Assembly (NCBI GenBank): GCA_018369555.1
Contig: JAGZCC010000049.1
Coordinates: 1 to 17,075, forward strand
Source: Thomasclavelia spiroformis
GTDB lineage: Bacteria; Bacillota_I; Bacilli_A; Erysipelotrichales; Coprobacillaceae
Direction: 5' to 3'
DNA length: 17,075 nucleotides
Of the stretch, positions 8,226-15,441 are shown one piece after another. Numbering within the stretch: the first letter of the stretch is position 1; the number at the start of each line of letters is the position of its first letter. The notes beneath the pieces were generated by a model. It searched no databases, was not told where the DNA came from, and was given only the letters and a program-made list of their open reading frames with translations. The position numbers were made by a program, and so were the translations under genes.

Positions 8226-9174
8226 ATTCGATTACAACTGCGCTTTCAAGAATTAATTGACTTGCTTTAACACGATTAAAATCATTTCTTAAATTTTCAG
8301 GTTCAATATGTTTTAAAACTTCTTCTTTAGAAGTATTATTATATAATGCGATTTTTTCTAATTGCTCTTGCACTTCTTCATCAGATGTTTGAATATTTTC
8401 TAATTTAACAATTTCATCAATAATCGCTTCAAATGTAGCTTGTTGTTTGGCAGATGGTTCAATTTGTTTTTTGAATGTTTCTTGATCCATATTCATCATT
8501 TGAAGATATTGTTCTAATTGCATTCCTTGTTGTGCAAGTTGCATAGTTACATGTTCAATATATTTTTCAATTGCTTTTTGTAAATCATCATCACTAATTT
8601 CAATTTCACTATTACTTATTACTTGATCAAAAGCTGCATTTTCTTTTTGATTTTGATAAGTTTGATCATGATGATTTTGAATATTTGCTTTAACACTTTC
8701 ATGTAATTGTTCAACCGTTTCAATACTTGGAATATTTAACCCAGCTACAAATTCATCATTTAACTTAGCATCTTTTTTAGTTTCAATTTTATGAACTGTT
8801 ACTTTGAAGATAACATCAGCTCCTGCTAAGTCACTAACTCCATAATTTTCTGGGAATGTTAGATTTAAATCTCTAGTTTCTCCTTGTTTCATCCCAATCA
8901 TTTGATCTTCAAAACCAGGGATAAATTGATTTGATCCAATTTCTAATTTGTGTCCTTTTGCACTACCACCTTCAAAAGCAACACCATCTTTTAATCCTTC
9001 AAAATCAATTGTTGTAAGATCGCCTTTAGCTACCTCACCATCTTTTTCTTCAAGAATTGGATTTTGTGCTACAATTGCATTTAATTGTGCTTCAATTTCT
9101 TCTTGAGTTACATTTTGTCTTATTACTTTAATTTCGACACCTTTGTATTGTCCTAACTTATTAATTTTACTCAT
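8224..9174 (-). CDS. tig: Trigger-factor-like chaperone / FKBP-type prolyl isomerase lacking the ribosome-binding domain
   Basis: A 316-residue soluble protein. Residues 8-50 match the linker that precedes the isomerase domain of trigger factor. Residues 51-130 are an FKBP-type peptidyl-prolyl isomerase domain (DFEG, FEGG, FIPGFEDQMIGMKQGE, LTFPENYG). The remainder is the helical, Q- and E-rich trigger-factor C-terminal domain. Canonical trigger factor is about 430 residues. The roughly 115-residue N-terminal ribosome-docking domain, with its GFRxG signature, is absent. This is not a sequencing frameshift, because a complete promoter and ribosome binding site lie directly upstream. It may act as a ribosome-independent folding helper and may coexist with a full-length trigger factor elsewhere. 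Regulation appears simple: one promoter, one terminator. Confidence 0.9.
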   Translation of the reverse strand: MSKINKLGQYKGVEIKVIRQNVTQEEIEAQLNAIVAQNPILEEKDGEVAKGDLTTIDFEGLKDGVAFEGGSAKGHKLEIGSNQFIPGFEDQMIGMKQGETRDLNLTFPENYGVSDLAGADVIFKVTVHKIETKKDAKLNDEFVAGLNIPSIETVEQLHESVKANIQNHHDQTYQNQKENAAFDQVISNSEIEISDDDLQKAIEKYIEHVTMQLAQQGMQLEQYLQMMNMDQETFKKQIEPSAKQQATFEAIIDEIVKLENIQTSDEEVQEQLEKIALYNNTSKEEVLKHIEPENLRNDFNRVKASQLILESAVVIE

Positions 9175-9205
9175 TTTAAAATTCCTTTCTTCAATAGACC
9201 GCCTA

Positions 9206-9234
9206 ATTGTATCAAAATATCCTTATTTAAGCAA
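9206..9234 (-). promoter_or_regulatory. Promoter of the trigger-factor-like gene
   Basis: TTGCTT (9234-9229) and TACAAT (9211-9206) are 17 nt apart on the minus strand, and TG one base before the -10 makes it an extended -10 promoter. It lies 32 nt before the ATG, with AAAGGA in between. Confidence 0.7.
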
Positions 9235-9318
9235 CAAATTTTAAGATTCGTTTAATATTAAGTTAAAAAACCAAAATCCCTTTACAAGTAATAAAATATC
9301 CATTTCTTCTTAAAAATC

Positions 9319-9350
9319 AAAAAAGATTAAATCATTAGTTTGATTTAATC
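9319..9350 (-). terminator. Rho-independent terminator of the 128-residue hypothetical gene
   Basis: The minus strand shows a 9-bp stem (GATTAAATC / GATTTAATC, 8-nt loop) followed by TTTTTT. It lies 22 nt after the stop at 9372. Confidence 0.8.
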
Positions 9351-9371
9351 CCTTAAACTATTTTAATTACC

Positions 9372-9758
9372 TCAACCATTTATTAATATCCTTTGATTTA
9401 AATTATCATCAATATATCTAGTCATATATTTAATAACATCATTCACCCCTGCAAAACAATCCAGAACTTTTCTAGTAATCTTGTATCCCAAATACTTATT
9501 ATCTTCATAATATACTTTCATATATGCAAGTTCATCATTATTATCAATATAATCGACTTGATCAATCATTGCCTTTAAACTATAAAACATCCAATATACT
9601 AAATCTTTATCAATTTCAAAATTAGTTTCTTTTATTTTATCATTATTGTACAAATATTCTATTCTTAATACATAATTAACATCTTCTTTAAACAGCGTGA
9701 GAATAATTTGACTTTCTATCTGAACAGTAATAAAAAAAGACATTAACTTTCTTTTCAA
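9372..9758 (-). CDS. Hypothetical protein, 128 residues
   Basis: No recognised family. The protein has no membrane segment and is rich in aromatic and acidic residues, for example VYWMFYSL around residue 55 and YMKVYYEDNKYLGYK around residue 80, with the look of a small alpha/beta domain. The start is TTG at 9758, preceded by AAAGGAGG with 9-nt spacing. An ATG five codons later is too far from that site. The gene lies 79 nt downstream of a MATE gene with no obvious terminator between them, so it may be partly cotranscribed. It ends with its own terminator. Function unknown. Confidence 0.65.
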   Translation of the reverse strand: MKRKLMSFFITVQIESQIILTLFKEDVNYVLRIEYLYNNDKIKETNFEIDKDLVYWMFYSLKAMIDQVDYIDNNDELAYMKVYYEDNKYLGYKITRKVLDCFAGVNDVIKYMTRYIDDNLNQRILING

Positions 9759-9837
9759 AAAATGAAGCCTCCTTTAATAACAACTTATGTATCATCAAAT
9801 TAAATATACCCCTCTATTCATTTAATAAACGATAAAA

Positions 9838-11166
9838 TTATTCATTGAACCATTTTTCGTACTTTATCCCATATCCAATACCAATCAAATCGGCTAAAAA
9901 CCAACCAATAGGAATTGCCCACCAAATTATTGTAGTCGCAAATATCGGTGATAAAGCATATGCCAAAGCTACTCTTGTTCCTAAGGAAGCAACTGTAAGA
10001 ATGATTGAAATTCCTGGTTTGCCAATCCCACGATAATACCCATACAATAAAAACAAACAACCTATTGCCAAATAACAAGCGCCCTCAATTTGTAAGTACT
10101 CAACCCCTTGTCTAATTATTTCTATTTTTGAGCTATCAATAAAAATCAACATCAACTTATCCGCAAAAACAAAAACAATCAATGAGATGATTATACAAAA
10201 AATTGTTGCTATCTTTATCGCCTCTTTTAACCCTTGATTTATTCGATTATTTAAATTTGCACCTTTATTTTGAGCAATAAAAGTAGCAAAAGCATTCCCA
10301 AAATCTTGAAGTGGCATATAAGCAAAAGAATCAATTTTAACCGCCGCTGCAAAAGCAGACATAGTAACAACCCCAAAACTATTTACTAATCCTTGAATCA
10401 TTAATATCCCAAAATTCATTATTGATTGTTGGATACAGGTAAGCAACGAATAATTCTTAATTTTTTTAAATATCTCTTTACTAAAGCACCAATATTGTTT
10501 ACTAGGAACCAATTCCCTTTTTACAAGAATAACATATAACATAATTCCTAAGCCGCTAAAAATTTGAGCTAACACAGTTGCTAAAGCTGCCCCACTTACT
10601 CCCAAATTAACGCCAGTAATAAGATAAACATCCAAAACTATATTAATAATTGAAGCAAAAGCTAAAAAAATAAGCGGTATTTTTGAATCACCTAACGCTC
10701 TTAATAACGAACTGAAATAATTATAAATAAATGTAAAAAAAATTCCTATAAATATAATCATCAAATAATCATAGGTTATTTCATATATATCTTTTGGAAT
10801 ATTCATAAACTTTAATATCTGATTAATCCCTAAAATACATATAACCTCTAATACCAATGCAACTATTCCAATACTGACAAAAGAAACAAAAAATGATTCC
10901 TTCAGTTTATCAATTTGTCTAGAACCATAAAACATCGAAAATAACACACCACTACCCATACATAAGCCTAAAATAATCGATGTTAAAAAAGTCATTAATG
11001 TAAATGATGATCCCACTGCCGCTAAAGCCTGTGACCCTAAATATTTTCCTACTATAAATGTATCTGTAATATTATATAATTGTTGCAAAAAATTCCCTAA
11101 AATCATTGGTAATGAAAACATTAACAATGATTTTTTTATATTTCCTTTTATAAGACTTCTTTCCAT
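9838..11166 (-). CDS. MATE family efflux transporter
   Basis: A 442-residue membrane protein with about 12 hydrophobic segments and two homologous MatE halves. The first half opens with PMILGNFLQQLYNITDTFIVGKY, a typical MATE entry, and continues with GSSFTLMTFLTSIILGLCMG. It would export cationic drugs or metabolites by Na+ or H+ antiport. Length is normal for the family (about 440-460). The ATG at 11166 is preceded by AGAGGTAATGAT. It is transcribed divergently from the small membrane protein gene at 11284, with a shared 117-bp intergenic stretch. Substrate cannot be predicted; it is only distantly similar to the MATE protein at 15442-16797. Confidence 0.92.
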   Translation of the reverse strand: MERSLIKGNIKKSLLMFSLPMILGNFLQQLYNITDTFIVGKYLGSQALAAVGSSFTLMTFLTSIILGLCMGSGVLFSMFYGSRQIDKLKESFFVSFVSIGIVALVLEVICILGINQILKFMNIPKDIYEITYDYLMIIFIGIFFTFIYNYFSSLLRALGDSKIPLIFLAFASIINIVLDVYLITGVNLGVSGAALATVLAQIFSGLGIMLYVILVKRELVPSKQYWCFSKEIFKKIKNYSLLTCIQQSIMNFGILMIQGLVNSFGVVTMSAFAAAVKIDSFAYMPLQDFGNAFATFIAQNKGANLNNRINQGLKEAIKIATIFCIIISLIVFVFADKLMLIFIDSSKIEIIRQGVEYLQIEGACYLAIGCLFLLYGYYRGIGKPGISIILTVASLGTRVALAYALSPIFATTIIWWAIPIGWFLADLIGIGYGIKYEKWFNE

Positions 11167-11235
11167 ATCATTACCTCTAATTATATATCGTTATAATAAC
11201 ATAAATCATAAATAAATTAAATGTTCCATCACATC

Positions 11236-11264
11236 TTGTCATATTTTAAATTATTATTGATATA
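11236..11264 (+). promoter_or_regulatory. Probable promoter of the 169-residue membrane protein gene
   Basis: TTGTCA (11236-11241) and GATATA (11259-11264) are separated by 17 nt. TATACT at 11261-11266 is an alternative -10 with 19-nt spacing. AAGGAGG and the ATG at 11284 follow closely, so the leader is very short. Confidence 0.5.
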
Positions 11265-11283
11265 CTTTGTTAAGGAGGTTTCT

Positions 11284-11793
11284 ATGTTAAGAAAAATAAA
11301 AGTAGAAACATATACTTTAATTGGTATTTTAGTTTTATTTTTTGTTGGTTCAATATTTCATTTTTTGTATTTATTTACTGGTAAATGTTTTATAGTTGGT
11401 TTATTTGTCCCGATTAATGAAAGTATTTTTGAACATACCAAAATGGTTGTTTTACCAATTTTTCTTTGGTGGACTATTTTTTATTTGTTTAAAAAAAATG
11501 AGTTGTTCGCCAACGTCTGGTTTACTAGTGCTTTAATTGCTATGATCAGTGCAATTATAGCCATCCCAATGTTTTTTTATTTTTATAGCCAAGCTTTTGG
11601 AATTGAATCTTTGATTATTGATATTTTGATTTTGTTTGTTTCTTTAGCTACTGGTCAAATTCTTGGTCTGCATTATTATCACCATGGAAAAGGAATAGAA
11701 TATCATTTTGCAATATTTTTAATGATTATAATAATTATTCTTTTTGCATTTCTTACAATAAATCCACCTGCTTTACCTATTTTTAATGATTAA
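11284..11793 (+). CDS. Small integral membrane protein, probably DUF6512 family
   Basis: A 169-residue protein with about five hydrophobic helices. The early sequence GSIFHFLYLFTG followed by VPINESIFEHTKMVVLPIFLW resembles the conserved opening of the uncharacterised DUF6512 membrane family; I am recalling this pattern, not a search. The start is the ATG at 11284, five bases after a perfect AAGGAGG, and not the earlier in-frame ATG at 11221, which lies in the promoter. It is the only convincing plus-strand gene in the window. It faces the lipoprotein gene tail to tail across a two-way terminator. Function unknown. Confidence 0.8.
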   Translation: MLRKIKVETYTLIGILVLFFVGSIFHFLYLFTGKCFIVGLFVPINESIFEHTKMVVLPIFLWWTIFYLFKKNELFANVWFTSALIAMISAIIAIPMFFYFYSQAFGIESLIIDILILFVSLATGQILGLHYYHHGKGIEYHFAIFLMIIIIILFAFLTINPPALPIFND

Positions 11794-11794
11794 A

Positions 11795-11821
11795 TAAAAA
11801 ATCCCTCCTGGGAATTTTTTA
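11795..11821. terminator. Bidirectional Rho-independent terminator
   Basis: AAAAAATCCC and GGGAATTTTTT form a hairpin around a short CTCCT-type loop, with a T run on each strand. It closes the plus-strand membrane gene and the minus-strand lipoprotein gene, whose stop codon lies inside it. Confidence 0.75.
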
Positions 11822-12775
11822 TTCATTAGGTATTTGTAAAATAATTTGGGCTTGTAGTGCATTGTTATTTTTAACATCATTTTCAATATTGCCATCACTA
11901 ATTGTTTGATCATACATATATGCCTTATTACCATCAAAATAAATAGCATAATTAACATCTGGATCACCTTTTTGTACTATATCATAACAATTATCGATAT
12001 TACGTTTTTTTAATGTAGCCTCATTTTTTAAATCATAATCATCACGATCAAGATTATAAACACCAAATTCAATAGTTGTAAAATCTTTGCTGACTTTTAC
12101 AAAATCACTCAACATATATCCTCTCGCATTGGCTTGAGGAGTTGAATAATAATCGATTGTTAATGATGTTTCTTGACTGACTTGATTAAGCGGTGGTATT
12201 TCTAGATCATTTGTTAATTCTGGAAGATTAATAAAATTATAATCTTGTAAATTGATATCAAAATCCATTTGAAATTCATTAAGTAATTGTAAAGACATCA
12301 ATAGTGTTTCTTTTAATAAAGGTACATTATCATAAGTAATTTGATTATCTTTACCAATTGATAATTTCCCATTTGCCTTAGAATCATAACTTTCATAATC
12401 TAATGTATATTCATTATAATTTTCATTTTCCGCTTTAATACTTAAAGTTTGACTCTTACCTCCAGATTCAGTTATTACATAAATATATTCAAGTGATTTT
12501 TCATCTTCATTTTGCAATGAAAACATTACCGTTTTGGTAGTATCTTTTTCTTTAATTTCTTTTCTTATTATTAAAGAAGGATGATCAACATCTTTTGCAC
12601 TTTTTAAATCTTCAACAACAATAGAAAAATCATCATTTTGATACTGATTATCTTCTAACTGGTCCTTGATCGTATTAACTATTGCCATCCAAAAATCAAC
12701 ACTTTTTTCTTCTTGCTTTTGACATCCGGTAGTCAAAAACAATATTCCTATTAATACAATAATTATTTTTTTCAT
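11819..12775 (-). CDS. Uncharacterised lipoprotein
   Basis: A 318-residue exported lipoprotein: MKK start, hydrophobic segment and lipobox LTTGC, then a charged linker (QKQEEK). The mature part is rich in acidic and amide residues and in predicted beta strands, without motifs I recognise. The ATG at 12775 is chosen because GGGGTGGA lies 6 nt upstream; two earlier in-frame ATGs within five codons would place that site inside the gene. It sits downstream of the ABC exporter operon but is separated by a strong terminator, so it is probably a single-gene unit. A role in the cell envelope is likely from its location signal only. Confidence 0.82.
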   Translation of the reverse strand: MKKIIIVLIGILFLTTGCQKQEEKSVDFWMAIVNTIKDQLEDNQYQNDDFSIVVEDLKSAKDVDHPSLIIRKEIKEKDTTKTVMFSLQNEDEKSLEYIYVITESGGKSQTLSIKAENENYNEYTLDYESYDSKANGKLSIGKDNQITYDNVPLLKETLLMSLQLLNEFQMDFDINLQDYNFINLPELTNDLEIPPLNQVSQETSLTIDYYSTPQANARGYMLSDFVKVSKDFTTIEFGVYNLDRDDYDLKNEATLKKRNIDNCYDIVQKGDPDVNYAIYFDGNKAYMYDQTISDGNIENDVKNNNALQAQIILQIPNE

Positions 12776-12878
12776 TATCATCCACCCCATCTACTTATAA
12801 TTATGAATTTTTTATATCACTAAATTTTATAATTATTTTAACATAATGCCTTATAAAAGTCTCATAATCTAAAATAAT

Positions 12879-12903
12879 AAAATCAGGTTAACAACCTGAT
12901 TTT
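12879..12903 (-). terminator. Rho-independent terminator of the GntR-ABC exporter operon
   Basis: AAAATCAGGTT and its inverse complement (11-bp arms, 3-nt loop) are followed on the minus strand by TTTTATTATTTT. The hairpin overlaps the stop codon of the permease gene. Confidence 0.88.
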
Positions 12904-13552
12904 AAAACTCTTTATTTTTTATTATTTTCATACTAATCTTACATGATATAAACATTATTATTAAAGATAGTAGCATAACAATCACTAAAATCATACTGAT
13001 ATTCATCGTTAATAATGTATTAATAACTGGTGTAAAATCAATGTTTAATATTCTAATTAGTTCATTAAATCCATAACCAATAATAAATATTATCGCAACA
13101 ACTATAAATATCGCAATCCTACTTTTTTCACCACCAAATTTTATTTGCAAAGGTAGCATTAATGATTGTAATATTAAAACAATTGGGATATAAATCAATG
13201 CTATCAAAAACAAATCATTTGTAACTGTACTATTTAAAAATAACGTCAATATACATGCAATTATTGTTGATAAAATAAGTGATATAACACCAAGCATAAT
13301 TGCAAAAATATACTTTTCAATAACATAACCTTTTCTTGTAATCGGTAGTGAAAATAAAAATGCATTGCCATTATCAAATTCATCATAACTAATAGTACTT
13401 AAAGCAAACATCGAACAAATCATTGTTAAAAAACCGATTACAAATATACTATCTGTTGTTATCCCAAAAAATATTGCAACAATTGTTAAAGTTACAAAAA
13501 AACTCTTTTGCATCATTAATAATTTAAAATCTTTTATTATTAAACCCTTCAT
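12902..13552 (-). CDS. ABC-2 type exporter permease
   Basis: A 216-residue membrane protein with six hydrophobic segments. The opening MKGLIIKDFKLLMMQKSFF and the following DEFDNGNAFLFSLPITRKGYV segment are typical of small ABC2_membrane_5-type permeases that pair with YtrB/BcrA-like ATPases. The ATG at 13552 is preferred over an in-frame GTG at 13561 because GGGGTGA lies at proper distance. The gene overlaps the end of the ATPase gene by 29 nt. With the ATPase it would form an exporter of antibiotics or envelope-active compounds, or affect the cell wall as in the ytr system; the substrate is unknown. Confidence 0.87.
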   Translation of the reverse strand: MKGLIIKDFKLLMMQKSFFVTLTIVAIFFGITTDSIFVIGFLTMICSMFALSTISYDEFDNGNAFLFSLPITRKGYVIEKYIFAIMLGVISLILSTIIACILTLFLNSTVTNDLFLIALIYIPIVLILQSLMLPLQIKFGGEKSRIAIFIVVAIIFIIGYGFNELIRILNIDFTPVINTLLTMNISMILVIVMLLSLIIMFISCKISMKIIKNKEF

Positions 13553-14399
13553 TTTCTTCACCCCTAATCATTATTGGAATCAATTCATCAATATTACCTT
13601 TTTCAACTACAATATTAGGATAATTTTCCATATAAAACTGTCTTTGATTTGTTAAACAGGAATAACCAAAACTTTCTTTTTTATATCTTAAAATATATTG
13701 CTTATCCAATTGATTAAATTGCTTGTCATCAACTTTCAATAAAGCATAATCACTCAATAAAACATCACTATCTTCATGAAAAATTATTTTTCCATTATTA
13801 ATCATATATAAATCATCACAGAGATTTTCTAAATCACTTGAAATATGTGAACTAATCAAAATTGCACGTTCATCATCTTTTTCCATATATTCCCTCAGCA
13901 TCTCTAATACTTCATTTCTAGCCATAACATCTAATCCCGATGTTGGTTCATCAAGAATCAAGAGTTTGGTATCATGACTAATTGCCACTAAGATTTTTAA
14001 TTTAGCTTTCATTCCTGTAGAAAATCCTTTAATTTGTTTATTCATCGGTAAAGCTAAGCGATGACACTGCTCTATAAAAAATTCTTTATCAAATTTATTA
14101 TATAAATTTGATAAAACAGGAATTATATCAATAATTCTTAAATAACCACTAAACCCTGAATCAGATAATACAACTCCTAATTTTTGTTTATCTAAAATTG
14201 TAATCTCTTTAATATCTTTATTAAAAATTGTAATTTTGCCACTATCAAAATTAATTAAACCGAGAATTGCTTTAAAAGTTGTACTTTTTCCAGCACCATT
14301 TTGACCAATTAAGCCAGTAATATAACCTGGTTTTACTTGTAAAGAACAATCAAGTTCAAATGAATCATATCGTTTTTTTAGATTATCAATTTTTAACAT
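13524..14399 (-). CDS. ABC exporter ATPase, YtrB/BcrA type
   Basis: A 291-residue nucleotide-binding protein. Walker A is GQNGAGKST (residues 32-40), the signature region is GFSTGMKAKLKIL in place of the usual LSGGQ, Walker B is LLILDEPTSGLD and the switch histidine is in ISSHI. The FSTGMK signature variant is common in ATPases that serve ABC-2 exporters. A C-terminal extension of about 80 residues follows the ATPase core. It starts 2 nt after the GntR gene, with GGAGG overlapping that gene's end, and overlaps the permease gene by 29 nt. Expression should follow the repressor's control. Confidence 0.92.
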   Translation of the reverse strand: MLKIDNLKKRYDSFELDCSLQVKPGYITGLIGQNGAGKSTTFKAILGLINFDSGKITIFNKDIKEITILDKQKLGVVLSDSGFSGYLRIIDIIPVLSNLYNKFDKEFFIEQCHRLALPMNKQIKGFSTGMKAKLKILVAISHDTKLLILDEPTSGLDVMARNEVLEMLREYMEKDDERAILISSHISSDLENLCDDLYMINNGKIIFHEDSDVLLSDYALLKVDDKQFNQLDKQYILRYKKESFGYSCLTNQRQFYMENYPNIVVEKGNIDELIPIMIRGEENEGFNNKRF

Positions 14400-14401
14400 A
14401 T

Positions 14402-14773
14402 CTATTCCTCCATCATCAATTCAAATAACGCTCTAATTTCTTCATCACTTAAACCACAACGTTTACCTTTTTGAATTGCCATTTCTATTTCTTGTTCAAC
14501 TTCTTTTCTTTGTTCTTCAATAATTAAATTTTTATTTGAGGCATTAACATAAGTTCCTTTACCATGAACAGTTATAGTAAAACCTGTTTGTTCAAGTTGA
14601 TCATACGCTTTTTTTACTGTTAGCGCACTTATTTTTAGTTCTTTAGATAAAGAACGTACTGAAGGCAGAACTGTATTTGCAACCAATTCACCGTTTATGA
14701 TCATTGCTTTGATTTGATCAACTATTTGTTCATAAATCGGTGTCATTGATGAATTATTTATAATTATTTTCAT
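14402..14773 (-). CDS. GntR-family transcriptional regulator, YtrA subfamily
   Basis: A 123-residue cytoplasmic repressor. The N-terminal winged helix-turn-helix is complete: MTPIYEQIVDQIKAMIINGE, then LPSVRSLSKELKIS and TVKKAYDQLEQTGF, ending in GKGTYV. Only a short helical tail of about 45 residues follows, which defines the small YtrA subfamily; larger GntR proteins carry a ligand domain there. An ATG at 14824 is in frame, but it overlaps the -35 element. The ATG at 14773 has GGAGG 6 nt upstream and is the real start. It is the first gene of the exporter operon, and the inverted repeat around its promoter implies autoregulation, relieved by an unknown signal. Confidence 0.93.
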   Translation of the reverse strand: MKIIINNSSMTPIYEQIVDQIKAMIINGELVANTVLPSVRSLSKELKISALTVKKAYDQLEQTGFTITVHGKGTYVNASNKNLIIEEQRKEVEQEIEMAIQKGKRCGLSDEEIRALFELMMEE

Positions 14774-14790
14774 TGTCTTCCTCCTAACTA

Positions 14791-14841
14791 TAAACAGTAT
14801 ATAACAGTATAAAACTATTGTCAACTGTTATATACTGTTTA
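14791..14841. promoter_or_regulatory. Operator: 18-bp inverted repeat over the GntR promoter
   Basis: The arms TAAACAGTATATAACAGT (14791-14808) and its exact inverse complement (14824-14841) are separated by 15 nt. One arm covers the -10 and the other reaches the first base of the -35. Within each arm ACAGTATATAACAGT is itself two head-to-tail CAGT half-sites. YtrA-type proteins bind dyads of this kind at their own promoters. Binding would block RNA polymerase. Confidence 0.85.
14796..14824 (-). promoter_or_regulatory. Promoter of the GntR-ABC exporter operon
   Basis: The minus strand has a perfect -35 TTGACA (14824-14819) and the -10 TATACT (14801-14796), 17 nt apart. It lies 23 nt before the ATG. 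Confidence 0.92.
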
Positions 14842-14847
14842 ATTGAA

Positions 14848-14915
14848 TAGGGGCTAAGAATTAAAATCTTTCGCCCCTTTCACAACACCGTGCGTAGGGT
14901 TCCCTACACGGCGTT
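14848..14915 (-). ncRNA. Group II intron domains V and VI
   Basis: Domain V (14914-14885 on the minus strand) pairs GCCGTG with CACGGT around an inner TAGGGAACCCTA hairpin, with the catalytic-triad region at its base. Domain VI pairs GGGGC with GCCCC and AAGA with TCTT, leaving one unpaired A at 14855. The active-site RNA therefore looks intact although the protein is gone. Confidence 0.8.
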
Positions 14916-15167
14916 TCATAAGTTTATAGAGTTGTAATAATCTAGTGCACTTATAAATCCGTATATTTTTAATACTTCATTTGTAAGTGTCCTTTTTAGT
15001 ATGAAGCTATTGGCGATGTGCCAGTAGCTTTTTCTTGTGTTTGCCCATTCCCATGCCTTACTTTTATTAATACCTAGTTTTTGTAAATTTCTATACCTTG
15101 TTCTTACTAACTTCCATCTTCTCCAATATTTCCTAGGACCTCCCACGGTAAGACATAACACTTTCAT
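14916..15167 (-). pseudogene. ltrA: Remnant of the group II intron reverse transcriptase/maturase (C-terminal part)
   Basis: An open frame of 83 codons ends in TGA just before domain V. From about residue 12 it reads WRRWKLVRTRYRNLQKLGI and AWEWANTRKSYWHIANS followed by LTNEVLKIYGF, a match to the extreme C-terminus of class C intron-encoded proteins. The reverse transcriptase palm with YADD, the thumb and most of the maturase domain are absent; the intact protein is about 420-ish residues. The first dozen codons read through intron RNA and are not protein-derived, which places the deletion junction near 15125-15140. It has no plausible activity. Confidence 0.85.
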
Positions 15168-15408
15168 CCTATGTACCCACTATCTTTACACTGCTTATTC
15201 CGTCGTACTATTGGACTTCGATTTGTTTAGCAATCTCATCCGATAAGCTTCTGCCTAAAATAGTTCGTATTCCTTGGGTCAGGACTTTGCCACCAACTTC
15301 CTCCCGTTCACACCTTACGATGGATACCTTGTCTTCGGCTAGTGGTTGGTAGTACGAACCCCCACAGTGGACTTTCACCACCTAGTCTTATGTCATGCGT
15401 AGCACACT

Positions 15409-15438
15409 AAAAAAATAGAAATCTAATCAGATTTCTAT
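15409..15438 (-). terminator. Rho-independent terminator of the MepA-like MATE gene; intron target
   Basis: A 10-bp stem (arms 15415-15424 and 15429-15438, loop of 4) is followed on the minus strand by seven T residues. The intron's first base lies 1-2 nt beyond the T run. It begins 4 nt after the MATE stop codon at 15442. Confidence 0.9.
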
Positions 15439-15441
15439 CTT

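Larger units (their letters stand above)
14847..15407 (-). mobile_element. Internally deleted group II intron, class C type
   Basis: The 5' end, GTGTGCTACGCATGACATAA on the minus strand from 15407, matches the conserved start of bacterial group II introns. It is followed by domain I features such as GGTGGTGAAAGTCCAC and ACCACTAGCC. At the other end are domain V (14885-14914) and domain VI with a bulged A at 14855, eight bases from a 3' AT at 14847. Total length is 561 bp against about 1.8-2.5 kb for an intact element; most of the reverse transcriptase is missing. The intron lies in sense orientation directly after the T run of the MATE terminator, the classic class C target. The 3' exon begins 6 bp before the GntR operator. 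The boundaries are read from motifs and could be off by a base or two. Confidence 0.85.

Noticed and set aside
9175..9371. Frameshifted N-terminal domain of trigger factor
   Set aside because: The stretch contains a promoter and a terminator, has many stops, and shows no ribosome-binding-domain sequence in any frame.
9842..10078. Open frames of 78 codons (minus) and 63 codons (plus) inside the first MATE gene
   Set aside because: Alternative-frame shadows of the MATE coding sequence.
11773..11967. Minus-strand open frame of 64 codons
   Set aside because: Alternative frame of the lipoprotein gene crossing the terminator.
15037..15246. Plus-strand open frame in the intron
   Set aside because: It is antisense to the reverse transcriptase remnant and intron RNA; no start signal.
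14847..15407. Insertion sequence or transposase remnant
   Set aside because: No terminal inverted repeats or transposase motifs; ends and domain V identify a group II intron.
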